Below, one piece after another: positions 16,695 through 24,780 of a stretch of DNA of 64,000 nucleotides. The notes under the pieces are model-generated. The model saw only the letters and a list, made by a program, of their open reading frames with translations. It was not told the origin of the DNA and made no database searches. The stretch's first letter is position 1; each line of letters starts with the position of its first letter. The position numbers and the translations under genes were made by a program. The stretch spans positions 20,944 through 84,943 of the forward strand of contig JACJZW010000013.1 in NCBI GenBank assembly GCA_020635355.1. Reading direction: 5' to 3'. This DNA is from Flavobacteriales bacterium (GTDB lineage Bacteria > Bacteroidota > Bacteroidia > NS11-12g > UBA9320).

Positions 16695-17120
16695 TCAACA
16701 CGGAATCTTATCGACACGTCGCTGATGACGCCCACCTTCAAACACCGTTGTGAGGAAGGTATTGACTATTTCGGTAGCTTCTTGTTGATCCAGGAAACGC
16801 GCGGGGATGCAACACACATTGGCATTGTTATGCTGACGAGCCAGGGCCGAGATTTCATTGGTCCAACACAAGGCTGCTCGAACGCCTTGATATTTATTGG
16901 CGGTCATACATACACCATTACCACTGCCGCAGATCAATATGCCGAGCTCATTCTCACCCGATTCAATAGATTTGGCTAACGGATGTACATAATCCGGGTA
17001 GTCCACCGAATCCTCTTCATTCGTGCCGTAATTGGTAAAGTCAACCTGATCTGAAAAATGTTCCATCAAGGCGTGTTTTAACCAGGTACCGGCGTGATCA
17101 TTTGCAATTGCTACCTTCAT
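16695..17120 (-). CDS. rpiB: ribose 5-phosphate isomerase B
   Basis: Interconverts ribose 5-phosphate and ribulose 5-phosphate in the pentose phosphate pathway. At 141 residues it is the usual RpiB length. Visible family signatures are MKVAIANDHAG at the N-terminus, the active-site cysteine region LICGSGNGVCMTANK and the C-terminal ARFLDQQEA. The start overlaps the stop of tatC by 4 bases, indicating translational coupling within a fabG-tatC-rpiB transcript. An allose-phosphate isomerase activity is possible in this family. Confidence 0.96.
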   Translation of the reverse strand: MKVAIANDHAGTWLKHALMEHFSDQVDFTNYGTNEEDSVDYPDYVHPLAKSIESGENELGILICGSGNGVCMTANKYQGVRAALCWTNEISALARQHNNANVCCIPARFLDQQEATEIVNTFLTTVFEGGRHQRRVDKIPC

Positions 17121-17953
17121 ATTTTCTGTTTTTTAGCCTGTTGGCGTTGAATTCTGAGTGCGATAAAAATACCGATTTCGTATAAAAAGTAGATTGGAAT
17201 GGTAAGAAGAATCTGACTCATAACATCCGGTGGTGTGATGATGGAAGCTACAATCAGAATGATCACCACCGCATGTCGTCGGTATTTCTTCAGGAACTCC
17301 GCCGTTACCAGCCCAAGTTTGGCCAATATATAAATGAGCAATGGGAGTTCGAATACGATGCCGGATGATAAGGTTAGTGTGGATACAAATGAGATGTAAC
17401 TCTGGAGGGTAAAGTTGTTGGTAATGTGATCTGTTAAGCTAAAGTGGGTGAAGAAGTTGATGCACAGCGGCGATAATATCATGTAGCCAAACAACACCCC
17501 AATGAAGAACAACATGGATGTAACCAACACAATGCCTGTGGTATACTTGCGTTCTGCCGGTTTTAGGGCTGGCCGGAAGAAACGCCAAAATTCATAGAGG
17601 ATAAACGGAGCAGCCAGGATAACTCCCGCCGTAAAACCAATGATCATGAGGTACAAAAACTGTCCGGATACGTCCAGATTTTGGGTATCTATTTGAACCA
17701 CATCCAAACAGATTCGGTTATCTCCGTAAATCCAATCGGAAAGGGTGCAGAACCATCGATATAGTGGAAAGGATTCCTTCGTTATACCAAAGATGATTTC
17801 ATCAAACACAAAACGATAGTTCACCATGGCAACAATGGATGCCACGATTACGGCAATGAGGGAACGAATTATGTGCCATCGGAGCTCTTCAATGTGCTCC
17901 AAAAAGGTCATGTTCTTTTCCTCAGCCTCGACGTCGTGTTGATCGAGTGGCAT
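17117..17953 (-). CDS. tatC: Sec-independent protein translocase TatC
   Basis: Core membrane subunit of the twin-arginine pathway, which exports folded proteins. The 278-residue protein has six predicted helices, the signal-peptide-binding N-terminal segment MTFLEHIEELRWHIIRS, and the conserved intramembrane Glu region SGIVFELPLLIYIL. There is an unusually long first periplasmic loop (about residues 50-95) containing two cysteines. No tatA/B gene is in the window. The start lies 4 bases after the fabG stop and the stop overlaps rpiB. Confidence 0.96.
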   Translation of the reverse strand: MPLDQHDVEAEEKNMTFLEHIEELRWHIIRSLIAVIVASIVAMVNYRFVFDEIIFGITKESFPLYRWFCTLSDWIYGDNRICLDVVQIDTQNLDVSGQFLYLMIIGFTAGVILAAPFILYEFWRFFRPALKPAERKYTTGIVLVTSMLFFIGVLFGYMILSPLCINFFTHFSLTDHITNNFTLQSYISFVSTLTLSSGIVFELPLLIYILAKLGLVTAEFLKKYRRHAVVIILIVASIITPPDVMSQILLTIPIYFLYEIGIFIALRIQRQQAKKQKI

Positions 17954-17957
17954 AGAA

Positions 17958-18710
17958 TCAGGTTAGCATCCCACCACAGACGTGCAATGTTTGACCGGTG
18001 ATGTAGGCCGACATATCGCTGGAAAGGAATAAGCAGGCGTTGGCCACATCTTCAGGTGTTCCGCCTCGTTTTAACGGAATGGCTTCCACCCATCCTTTAA
18101 CCACATTTTCGTCCAGCACATCCGTCATTTCTGTTTGAATAAAACCAGGGGCAATGGAATTACATCGGATATTCCGACTTCCCAATTCCTTGGCAATTGA
18201 CTTGGTGAATCCGATGATCCCCGCCTTTGAAGCTGAGTAATTGGATTGTCCGGCGTTGCCGTTCACACCCACTACCGATGTCATATTGATGATGCTTCCG
18301 GCTTTATTTTTCAGGAAGGTCCGCAAACAGGCCTTTGTCAGGTTAAATACGGATTTCAGATTCACTTCCATCACTTCGTCCCACTGCTCCTCAGACATAC
18401 GCATTAACAAGTTGTCACGGGTGATACCGGCATTATTGATGAGCACATCGATGTTCCCAAAATCAGCCAGCACATCGGCAACTAACTTTTCTGCTTCAAC
18501 ATACGAAGCGGCGTTACTCTGATACCCCTTCACTTTAACACCGTGTTTTTCGGATAATTCCTTTTCCACGGCTTCGGCCTTACTCACTGAGCTGGCATAG
18601 GTGAAGGCAATGTTGGCCCCTTCGGAAGCCAGTTTATCGGCAATACCATAGCCGATACCACGAGTTGCGCCGGTTATGATGATTGTTTTGTCCTGAACAA
18701 GTTTTACCAT
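17958..18710 (-). CDS. fabG: 3-oxoacyl-[acyl-carrier-protein] reductase
   Basis: NADPH-dependent reductase of the fatty-acid elongation cycle. The 250-residue SDR protein has the cofactor motif TGATRGIGYGIA, the NNAG motif (INNAGITRDNLLMRM), the catalytic Ser in INMTSVVG, the Tyr/Lys pair in NYSASKAG, and the FabG-typical ending ITGQTLHVCGGMLT. A TAATTTTG box lies just 5 bases before the ATG, so the transcript would have almost no leader. It is first in an operon with tatC and rpiB. Confidence 0.95.
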   Translation of the reverse strand: MVKLVQDKTIIITGATRGIGYGIADKLASEGANIAFTYASSVSKAEAVEKELSEKHGVKVKGYQSNAASYVEAEKLVADVLADFGNIDVLINNAGITRDNLLMRMSEEQWDEVMEVNLKSVFNLTKACLRTFLKNKAGSIINMTSVVGVNGNAGQSNYSASKAGIIGFTKSIAKELGSRNIRCNSIAPGFIQTEMTDVLDENVVKGWVEAIPLKRGGTPEDVANACLFLSSDMSAYITGQTLHVCGGMLT

Positions 18711-18715
18711 GTGGG

Positions 18716-18723
18716 CAAAATTA
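18716..18723 (-). promoter_or_regulatory. -7 box TAATTTTG of fabG
   Basis: An exact TAnnTTTG match on the minus strand, 5 bases from the ATG at 18710. If transcription starts at the usual distance after the box, the mRNA would start at or next to the start codon. Confidence 0.55.
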
Positions 18724-18937
18724 AGTGAAGGAGGAAATATTCAGAGTGCTCGCGTGAATTTGAGTTTGAAAGAATTGAATTGGAGACCGAAAAACGAATA
18801 TCTAAGAACTAAGAGCCACGGAGTAAAGTCTATAGTGTAATAACCTTAGACCCTGGCAAGTTAAATTCAGCTCTTTTATCTCTAAACTCTGAACTAAGAG
18901 ATCAACTCCTGCCCGAGCGCAGCGAGATTCAAGAGCC
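18724..18937. other. gene-free, word-repetitive intergenic stretch
   Basis: Part of the 315-base gap between fabG and the lipoprotein gene. It holds recurrent short words such as ctaagaactaagag, ctctaaactctgaactaagag and gcgcagcgag. Close relatives of these words appear in the gaps at 23343-23405, 40245-40310 and 41310-41340. No coding region, tRNA or promoter other than that of fabG was seen. Confidence 0.5.
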
Positions 18938-18970
18938 CCCCATCCCCCATTCCTCATCCCCCATCCCTCG
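18938..18970 (-). repeat. heptamer array E (G-rich on the minus strand)
   Basis: Four to five units in 7-bp register, written on the plus strand as ccccatc, ccccatt, cctcatc, ccccatc and a decayed cctcggt. It lies immediately downstream of the terminator of the lipoprotein gene at 19026-19574, G-rich on that gene's coding strand. Confidence 0.82.
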
Positions 18971-18972
18971 GT

Positions 18973-19006
18973 AAAAAAAAACCCCGGCACGTTGGCCAGG
19001 GTTTTT
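18973..19006 (-). terminator. rho-independent terminator of the lipoprotein gene
   Basis: On the minus strand AAAACCCTGGC pairs with GCCGGGGTTTT (one T-G wobble) around the loop CAACGT, followed by a run of T. It lies about 20 bases after the stop codon at 19026. Confidence 0.88.
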
Positions 19007-19025
19007 GAAAAATTTTAAAATATGG

Positions 19026-19574
19026 TTATTGGTCGGCGCTTCGAACAACTTCAAAGTAACCGCCGGAGATATCGCGTGAGTTGATACCACTTTTCAACGT
19101 TCCGCTGAAGGTACCCTTAATTTTCCCTCCTACTTCGCCATACTCGGTGATGTTTACCTTGATGTTTGAATTGGCATCGTAGCTGTATTCGATACGTGAA
19201 GGTGGAGTTCCTGTGGCTACCTCAAGGGTAACATCATCGCTAGATTGAGAGAATGATCCGGTAGTTTTACCTGGGAAAACGATTTCTACTTCGCCTTTTC
19301 CATCTACAACGCCACCTCCTGCTTTTTCAGAATAACCAACAATGAAGATGATGGTTTTTCCATCAGCTGCACGATAGTGACCATCGGATTGATTGTTGTC
19401 CAGCACCAATTCGTATTTGTCGAATCCGGCTTTAAATCCAGCCAATACGGTATCCTTCGCGGTGGTATCGGTTGGTGTTGGAGTAGGTGTTGGCTCATCA
19501 CCACCACACCCTGTTCCGATGATGATCATAGGTGCGATCATCATCACAAAAAGCATGTATTTAAGTTTTCTCAT
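19026..19574 (-). CDS. hypothetical lipoprotein
   Basis: A 182-residue predicted lipoprotein of unknown function. The signal peptide ends with the lipobox IIGTGC (Cys23), followed by a Pro-Thr linker (PTPTPTPT). The rest (residues 45-182) looks all-beta: alternating hydrophobic strands, FIVGYSEKAGGG, GKTTGSFSQSSDDVTLEV, GGKIKGTFSGTL and ISGGYFEVVRS. The KIKGTFSGTL segment resembles the DUF-type domains of small Bacteroidota lipoproteins with an immunoglobulin or lipocalin-like beta fold; I cannot name a family. Transcribed alone, with a clear terminator. Confidence 0.75.
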   Translation of the reverse strand: MRKLKYMLFVMMIAPMIIIGTGCGGDEPTPTPTPTDTTAKDTVLAGFKAGFDKYELVLDNNQSDGHYRAADGKTIIFIVGYSEKAGGGVVDGKGEVEIVFPGKTTGSFSQSSDDVTLEVATGTPPSRIEYSYDANSNIKVNITEYGEVGGKIKGTFSGTLKSGINSRDISGGYFEVVRSADQ

Positions 19575-19661
19575 CGTTCAATTAATTTATGCAAGTATAT
19601 CATTCCGGCGATCAATAACATTCACATAACAGTTAAAATTTTGATCGCTAGAGGTAAGACC

Positions 19662-20348
19662 TTAGAGGTGACGTAATTTGATAACTTCAGGTGACCTACC
19701 GGCACGAAGTGAAAACACCTCACCTTCACCCCTTGCATAGCATTCCTTTCCGGAAACATCGAGCCACGTTCCTTCCGGTAAGCAAACCACTTCTTCAGAT
19801 GGATTCAGGGTCAGAAATTCGTTTAAACGGTCCATGCGTGTTTCACCACCGTGATTGGGTAGCACCTCATTGGTAAAATGTGGATTAATTTGAAACGGCA
19901 CCAGATTTAAAGCCTTGAACGACGCCGGTTCACAGATGGGCATATCGTTGGTGGTTCGGATGGTTTTACCCGCCACATTGGACCCGGCACTCCAACCAAC
20001 ATATTTCATTCCCTCGTCTATGCGGTGTCTGATCACACCCATTAATTCCTCGTCCTGGAGTCGGCTGAGGAGTCGAAAGGTGTTCCCACCGCCAATCAAA
20101 ATGGCATCCGCATCTTCAATGGCTTTGCGCGTGTCCGGAAACCGATGAATGGATCGAATCGTAGGATCACAGGGTTCCAGGGCGTTCACCACTTTGTCGA
20201 GATAATCGTCATGCGAAATGGTTACACCGGCATAGGGTATGAACACCGCGTTGTGACACCCTTTTAAAAATTCTCGCACCTGTTCTTTGGCATGTTGCAG
20301 ATAGGTATCGCCGTAATTGGTTGAGTTGCTGAGCAGAAGCAGATTCAT
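19662..20348 (-). CDS. pepE: dipeptidase E (alpha-aspartyl dipeptidase)
   Basis: Serine peptidase of family S51 that hydrolyses dipeptides with an N-terminal aspartate. At 228 residues it matches the family length. The nucleophile elbow GWSAGSN places Ser120, and Asp135 (NDMPICEP) and His157 (INPHF) fall at the positions known as the active site of Salmonella PepE. The glycine-rich ILIGGGNTFRLL is also typical. A TACCTTTG box lies 4 bases before the ATG. Transcribed alone. Confidence 0.95.
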   Translation of the reverse strand: MNLLLLSNSTNYGDTYLQHAKEQVREFLKGCHNAVFIPYAGVTISHDDYLDKVVNALEPCDPTIRSIHRFPDTRKAIEDADAILIGGGNTFRLLSRLQDEELMGVIRHRIDEGMKYVGWSAGSNVAGKTIRTTNDMPICEPASFKALNLVPFQINPHFTNEVLPNHGGETRMDRLNEFLTLNPSEEVVCLPEGTWLDVSGKECYARGEGEVFSLRAGRSPEVIKLRHL

Positions 20349-20352
20349 GGAT

Positions 20353-20360
20353 CAAAGGTA
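20353..20360 (-). promoter_or_regulatory. -7 box TACCTTTG of pepE
   Basis: An exact TAnnTTTG match on the minus strand, four bases before the start codon; predicts a leaderless or nearly leaderless transcript. Two heptamer units (ggattcg, ggatgag) lie directly upstream at 20363-20376. Confidence 0.55.
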
Positions 20361-20427
20361 ACGGATTCGGGATGAGTGGTAGAGCGTGGGCAAACGGATG
20401 GAATAGGAACCGATATCGAAATGGCCG

Positions 20428-20469
20428 CCCTCATCCCTCATCCCCCATTCCCCATCACTCATCACCCAT
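20428..20469 (-). repeat. heptamer array F, six units
   Basis: Six 7-bp units on the plus strand: ccctcat, ccctcat, cccccat, tccccat, cactcat, cacccat. On the minus strand this gives four GGG or longer runs with loops of three to four bases, a quadruplex pattern. It sits just beyond the terminator of the gene at 20538-21677. Confidence 0.88.
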
Positions 20470-20471
20470 CA

Positions 20472-20506
20472 CAAAAAAAACCCTTCTCCTGTCACAGAAG
20501 AAGGGT
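20472..20506 (-). terminator. rho-independent terminator of the ECF operon
   Basis: On the minus strand ACCCTTCT (right arm) pairs with AGAAGGGT (left arm) around an 11-base loop with inner CTG/CAG pairs, followed by eight T. It lies about 30 bases after the stop codon of the last gene of the sigma/anti-sigma operon. Confidence 0.88.
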
Positions 20507-20537
20507 CACATCTAATTCGTAAAAACGTATGAAAGAA

Positions 20538-21677
20538 TTAGAAAGGCGTTAAAACCAATCCCAGGCAGGCAGTATTAGCCATCGGGCCAACATTTTCCTT
20601 GAACACTGGGGTTGGATAATATTTTGCGTAGATGTTTAAATCACCATATCCAAACTGAACGACGTAGCCATATCGGTAATCCGACATCCCGTAATCGCCT
20701 TTGGTTTTGCGTTTTTCCTTTTGTCCGCGATCACCCCACTTCTGCTTAACGTGGGAACTCATCAAGTAGCCCAACTGCACTCCGGCAGCTAACTTAAAGG
20801 CATCTTCATCTTCCTTAACCGATGATTTGAAATTCAACATGAACGGCATGGTGGCATGCAGGCTCACCAACTTGTTTTTGTTGTAGTTCCGATCCGTATT
20901 TACGGCGAAGGAAAGCGGACGGGAGTCAGACTGCAGATCGATGTTGTTCTTGAAACGGTAATTGTTGTATTCAATCCCAACTCCATACACAAATCGCAAC
21001 TTGCCCTTGTAGAGGTTCACCCCTTGCTGGATGATTCCCAGGTGAAAGTTTACCGACTTGCCGCGATCCAATTCCATGAGCTTATAATCTTCAGGCAGAT
21101 CGAAAGTATTTTCCGTTAACCAAACATTCCAACCCAAATCCATAACAAACCAACTTTGTTCGACAGTCTTCCATTTATCCTCCTCCTTCGTGTTGATCAC
21201 AGCGGATTTTTCATGGTGGCAATTTTCGCCGCAAATGTGGTGTTCCTCTTCGTTAATGCGAATTACTTTTTGCTCGATTTCTTTTTCCATCGTTTCGAGT
21301 TGTCTTTCCAGGTCTTCCATTTGTTTTTCAACCTGTTGTTCAATCTCGATTTCCTGCTGATGGGCATTTTCTTCTATCTGCTCACGTTGAGCTTCCAGTT
21401 GTTGTACCTGCAACTCCATCTGCTCCATCTGCTCCATTCGGAGTTTATCTCCGGTCCCATCGTCCTCAATTACATACTCCCGAACCATGGTATCGGTTTG
21501 ACCGTTTGCCCGGTCATAGACTTCAATGCGGACATGCTTGGTTTTAATCACTTTTTTCTTTTCGGCACCGGTTGAATCCTGTGCCTGGGTAATCTGACTC
21601 ACACCCAACAGCATCATCAACATCCCTGTTGCAACCGCTGCCATGGATTTTCCTCTGAATTGATTTGTGTTATTCAT
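20538..21677 (-). CDS. envelope coiled-coil/beta-barrel protein with a His/Cys cluster
   Basis: A 379-residue exported protein. A signal peptide ends near residue 33 (ITQAQD). Residues 78-143 form a long charged coiled coil rich in Glu, Gln and Met. It is directly followed by the motif HHICGENCHH (residues 146-155), a potential metal site that also reads as CX3CH, a rare heme-c type motif. Residues about 175-379 have the alternating pattern of an outer-membrane beta-barrel (YNNYRFKNNIDLQS, MPFMLNFKSSV, VQLGYLMSS, YGYVVQFGYGDLNIYAKY) and end in a C-terminal Phe (LVLTPF). It is the third gene of the ECF sigma/anti-sigma operon, so it is a likely effector or sensor. Function unknown. Confidence 0.7.
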   Translation of the reverse strand: MNNTNQFRGKSMAAVATGMLMMLLGVSQITQAQDSTGAEKKKVIKTKHVRIEVYDRANGQTDTMVREYVIEDDGTGDKLRMEQMEQMELQVQQLEAQREQIEENAHQQEIEIEQQVEKQMEDLERQLETMEKEIEQKVIRINEEEHHICGENCHHEKSAVINTKEEDKWKTVEQSWFVMDLGWNVWLTENTFDLPEDYKLMELDRGKSVNFHLGIIQQGVNLYKGKLRFVYGVGIEYNNYRFKNNIDLQSDSRPLSFAVNTDRNYNKNKLVSLHATMPFMLNFKSSVKEDEDAFKLAAGVQLGYLMSSHVKQKWGDRGQKEKRKTKGDYGMSDYRYGYVVQFGYGDLNIYAKYYPTPVFKENVGPMANTACLGLVLTPF

Positions 21678-21707
21678 CGTTTATCGCTTCGTATCGTTCT
21701 AACTTAT

Positions 21708-22652
21708 TTATCGATTGTTTTTGGGCAACAGATGCACCATTGCCACGGCATAATATTGATCGGTCATCACCTCTATGCGGAAACCTGGATCCTTGTGGTC
21801 CTGCATGCGGCGTACCTTGATATGTGTATTTTTTATCGGTTCAATTAAGGCTGCGAGTCCTTGATTCAGGGAATTGCGTACGCCTTGATATTGAGTTGCC
21901 GGCTTCAGCTTAAGATGATGGACCTCACCCGACGATCGGATTGGTTCATACGGAACGGCTTCCGGTGTAATCCCTTCTCCAAATTCAACCCCATCTGTCC
22001 GCATTTTCAACCCGAGTAACAACGGCAGCGTCTGAGCGGCAATTACGGGAACCTCCATCATCAAATTTGGATCCGGTGTAGCAGGCAATTCCTGAGATCC
22101 GGCCTGAGGATCGATCAGGTGTCTTCCGGGTTGTGAGGTTTGCTGATGAGCGAATTGCTTTACCGGAGCGGGTTCATTTTCTGGTGTTTCGGCACCATTT
22201 GGTGACTCAGGTAAGGTGGTGGTTTCATCTTGCGGAATCACATCCTGTTGAGGAAACGTTTCCGGATGAGTCACTTCCTCCAAACTGGAATACACTCCTG
22301 GAATAGTAGACTGATCATACGATGTGAGGTACTGATAAGCGCCAAACGACAGAATCGCGAAGGCTGCAATGGCAGCGGCAACACGCATCGGTTTTTGCCA
22401 CCATGCCATGATAATAATCGGAGCAGCTTCGTCCTTCATCAGTTCCGATTTTCGGGTAAATACGATCGGTTCCGGTGTAAGAACGGTTTGTTGCATGGCT
22501 TCCCAAAGGGCAAACAATTCGTCATCTGCCTCAACAGCTTCCAGCGTAGCCGCTTCATCTTCTTCGGACAAATTGCCCTCTAACAAATCGAAGAGTAACC
22601 ACTCCCGGTCCTCCACATTTAGCTGGTCGATATTTCGTACCCGATCTGTCAT
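21708..22652 (-). CDS. probable membrane-bound anti-sigma factor
   Basis: A 314-residue single-pass membrane protein. Residues 1-85 are acidic, cytosolic and helical (DREWLLFDLLEGNLSEEDE), as in Bacteroidota anti-sigma factors that lack a zinc site. The transmembrane helix is about residues 91-110 (RVAAAIAAFAILSFGAYQYL). A periplasmic part of about 200 residues follows with a Pro/Glu/Gln-rich linker (to residue 180) and a small C-terminal domain. The start overlaps the stop of the ECF sigma gene by 4 bases, and position and topology both argue for anti-sigma function. The inducing signal is unknown. Confidence 0.75.
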   Translation of the reverse strand: MTDRVRNIDQLNVEDREWLLFDLLEGNLSEEDEAATLEAVEADDELFALWEAMQQTVLTPEPIVFTRKSELMKDEAAPIIIMAWWQKPMRVAAAIAAFAILSFGAYQYLTSYDQSTIPGVYSSLEEVTHPETFPQQDVIPQDETTTLPESPNGAETPENEPAPVKQFAHQQTSQPGRHLIDPQAGSQELPATPDPNLMMEVPVIAAQTLPLLLGLKMRTDGVEFGEGITPEAVPYEPIRSSGEVHHLKLKPATQYQGVRNSLNQGLAALIEPIKNTHIKVRRMQDHKDPGFRIEVMTDQYYAVAMVHLLPKNNR

Positions 22653-23134
22653 ATCACCGCGTATAAATCCTTTAAATAATTTTTCAAAAACTGTCGGGCC
22701 CGGAAAATATTAATCTTCACCTGAGCCTCCGTCATCCCCGTAATTTCACCGATGGATCGATAATCATACCCTTCATAATCCCGTAGCATAACAGCTGTTT
22801 TTTGTGCTTCCGGCAACTTCTCAACAGCGTCTCGAACAATTTCCATGGCATCGCTGTATTGCTCGGAATGGCTGTGCCGGTTTTCGTGAACTTCTTCCAA
22901 AGCGCCGGTTCGGTTGGACTTGCGCAAGAGGTCGATGCAATTGTTGTAGGCAATCTTGAAGAGAAATGCCTTGGCGGTTTGCATGTCAACCTTATCCTTT
23001 CGTACCCAGAGTTTTTCGAATGTATTCTGCACAACGTTTTCTGCTTCAAACTGATCCCGAAGATGTTTCAGCGCAAAGCGGAAGATGCCATCAGACAAAT
23101 CGCTCACACATTCATTATATTCGGTCGCAGTCAT
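22649..23134 (-). CDS. ECF RNA polymerase sigma factor
   Basis: A 161-residue sigma-70 family ECF factor. Region 2 is residues about 10-75 (FRFALKHLRDQFEAENVVQN, TFEKLWVRKDKV, AFLFKIAYNNCIDLLRK). Region 4 is about 105-155 (VEKLPEAQKTAVMLRDYEG, YDYRSIGEITGMTEAQVKIN, IFRARQFLKNYL) with a clear helix-turn-helix. It is the first gene of a three-gene operon with an anti-sigma factor and an envelope protein. Upstream, TAACTTTTG is a stretched -7 box, and an inverted repeat CCCTGA-TAG-TCAGGG lies 76 bases before the start. Confidence 0.93.
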   Translation of the reverse strand: MTATEYNECVSDLSDGIFRFALKHLRDQFEAENVVQNTFEKLWVRKDKVDMQTAKAFLFKIAYNNCIDLLRKSNRTGALEEVHENRHSHSEQYSDAMEIVRDAVEKLPEAQKTAVMLRDYEGYDYRSIGEITGMTEAQVKINIFRARQFLKNYLKDLYAVI

Positions 23135-23209
23135 GAATTACCCGTTGTACGCCAGGACGAATCAAAAGTTACACGAATTATGATTTTTTTACGGAAAAAG
23201 ATATTACAC

Positions 23210-23224
23210 CCCTGATAGTCAGGG
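23210..23224. promoter_or_regulatory. 15-bp inverted repeat upstream of the ECF operon
   Basis: ccctga-tag-tcaggg is a perfect 6-bp inverted repeat with a 3-base spacer in the divergent gap between the sigma gene and a methyltransferase gene. Its size suits a dimeric repressor site; the 3-base loop also allows a small hairpin. Confidence 0.35.
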
Positions 23225-23247
23225 TATTGTTTTGGACAAACGATTTT

Positions 23248-23275
23248 GGATTCGGGATGCGGGATGCGGGATTAG
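23248..23275 (+). repeat. heptamer array G, four units
   Basis: Units ggattcg, ggatgcg, ggatgcg and ggattag in 7-bp register. It passes directly into a 6-bp array at 23274, so different unit lengths are fused end to end here. Confidence 0.82.
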
Positions 23276-23405
23276 AGCAAGAGCAAGTATAAGAGTAAGA
23301 GCAAATGGAGCTCAAAAAATCAAGCCTCAAAGTGCAAAATCCAAAACTCTGATCTCAAAACTCTGATCACGTTCTTAGATCTTAGTTATTACCTATTCGT
23401 TATTA
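23274..23405 (+). repeat. mosaic of short-period repeats (6 and 14 bp)
   Basis: 23274-23303 has five 6-bp units (agagca, agagca, agtata, agagta, agagca). 23343-23370 has a tandem 14-bp unit, aaaactctgatctc then aaaactctgatcac. 23371-23395 has cttagatcttag words shared with the gaps at 40245 and 41310. No gene is seen in this 317-base divergent gap. Confidence 0.65.
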
Positions 23406-23451
23406 ACAGCTACTACACCGACACTTCCGAAACAAAACCGAAATTCGCGCA

Positions 23452-24195
23452 ATGGACAACACCTCCAACTGGTATGAGTCGTGGTTTGATTCTCCTTTTT
23501 ATCACATCCTATATGGAAACAGGGATGAGGAAGAAGCGAGGCGGTTTATCGATGTGTTGATCAACTTTCTTCAACCCACACCGGGCGATTCATTCATGGA
23601 TTTGGCCTGCGGCAAGGGCAGGCATGCACTCGCCATTCACCGCCACGGCTACCCGGTTTGCGGCATTGACCTCAGTGAAAACAGCATTCGCGAAGCGCGA
23701 GCCTTGGAAGCAACGGGCCTGGAATTTCATGTGCACGACATGCGCGATGTATTTCGTCCGCAAGGATTTCAGTACATCTTCAACCTGTTCACCAGCTTTG
23801 GCTACTTTGAACATGCCAACGATCTGTATCAAACCATGGATGCCATCGCGGCTCAGCTAAAACCCGGAGGCACGTTGGTGCTGGATTATCTGAATACCCG
23901 GGCAGCCGACAGGTTCATCGGGAATGGATATCAGGATAAAATCGATCGAGACGGAATCCTATTTCATATTGAGAAAAAGATCCGCGATCAGTTCATCAGT
24001 AAATCCATCAATTTTACGGTGGACCAAAAGAAATTTCACTTCGAGGAGCACATCTGGCGGCTGGATGAGTCCGATTTTACCAAATTGTGTGATCATGCCG
24101 GCTTATCCATCCAAACAATTTTTGGGGATTATCAGTTAGGAGAGTTCAACCCTGAACTTTCTGATCGTTTTATTTTGATTGCCCGAAAGGACTAA
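23452..24195 (+). CDS. class I SAM-dependent methyltransferase
   Basis: A 247-residue cytosolic methyltransferase. Motif I is FMDLACGKGRHALAIHRHG followed by the acidic GIDLSENSI, then HDMRDVF (motif II region) and QLKPGGTLVLDYLNT (post-motif III). The N-terminal WYESWFDSPFYHILYGNRDE is characteristic of a Bacteroidota subfamily of small-molecule methyltransferases of unknown substrate. It is first in a run with a PAP2 phosphatase and a ZIP transporter; the next start follows the stop with no gap, so these are coupled. Confidence 0.88.
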   Translation: MDNTSNWYESWFDSPFYHILYGNRDEEEARRFIDVLINFLQPTPGDSFMDLACGKGRHALAIHRHGYPVCGIDLSENSIREARALEATGLEFHVHDMRDVFRPQGFQYIFNLFTSFGYFEHANDLYQTMDAIAAQLKPGGTLVLDYLNTRAADRFIGNGYQDKIDRDGILFHIEKKIRDQFISKSINFTVDQKKFHFEEHIWRLDESDFTKLCDHAGLSIQTIFGDYQLGEFNPELSDRFILIARKD

Positions 24196-24780
24196 ATGCT
24201 GGAGTGGATAGGAAATATTGATGAACAGGTTTTCTTTCAGATAAACCATTGCATGAGCAACTTCGTGTTTGACGAGGTGATGCCGGTGTTGAGAAACAAA
24301 TACACCTGGACTCCGCTGTATGCCCTCATCATCTTCTTCATCATTCGAAAACATAAGCTACATGCGGTTTACGTGATTGGGTTTGCCCTGCTCACCTTCC
24401 TCTTAGCCGATCAGATCAGCGCCCACGTCATAAAACCCTGGGCAGAACGTCTTCGTCCGTGTAACGATCCGGCCATCTCAGCGATGGTACACCTGCGAAT
24501 TGATTGCGGCAGCGGGTTTAGCTTTGTGAGCAGTCATGCCACCAATCACTTTGCGCTGGCGTTTTTCTTCATCTCGGTTTTTGCCCGACCCAGTAATCGC
24601 TTTTATGTGACGTTGTTCTTTCTAATTTGGGCGGGGCTGATTTCCTTTGCACAGGTTTATGTTGGGGTACATTATCCGCTCGATGTCCTGTGTGGCGCCC
24701 TGTTGGGATCAACCATCGGATATTGGCTTGGATGGATGAATATGTACACCCTATGTCACCGATCCGGTAAGGTGTTATAA
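24196..24780 (+). CDS. PAP2-family phosphatase (PgpB/UppP-like)
   Basis: A 194-residue inner-membrane phosphatase with five to six helices. The three PAP2 motifs are present: KPWAERLRP, SSHATNHF (equivalent of PSGH) and SFAQVYVGVHYPLD, where the usual arginine of motif 3 is replaced by Gln. Such enzymes remove phosphate from phosphatidic acid, phosphatidylglycerol phosphate or undecaprenyl pyrophosphate; lipid-carrier recycling is a reasonable guess. The ATG follows directly on the methyltransferase stop, and the stop is followed directly by the GTG of the ZIP gene. Confidence 0.9.
   Translation: MLEWIGNIDEQVFFQINHCMSNFVFDEVMPVLRNKYTWTPLYALIIFFIIRKHKLHAVYVIGFALLTFLLADQISAHVIKPWAERLRPCNDPAISAMVHLRIDCGSGFSFVSSHATNHFALAFFFISVFARPSNRFYVTLFFLIWAGLISFAQVYVGVHYPLDVLCGALLGSTIGYWLGWMNMYTLCHRSGKVL

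Noticed and set aside
18724..18937. tRNA or small RNA gene
   Set aside because: No cloverleaf, no promoter and no terminator; the sequence consists of repeated short words.
21156..21575. Hydrophobic plus-strand frame (possible membrane protein) opposite the coiled-coil gene
   Set aside because: Hydrophobicity arises from the antisense of Glu/Gln-rich coiled-coil codons.
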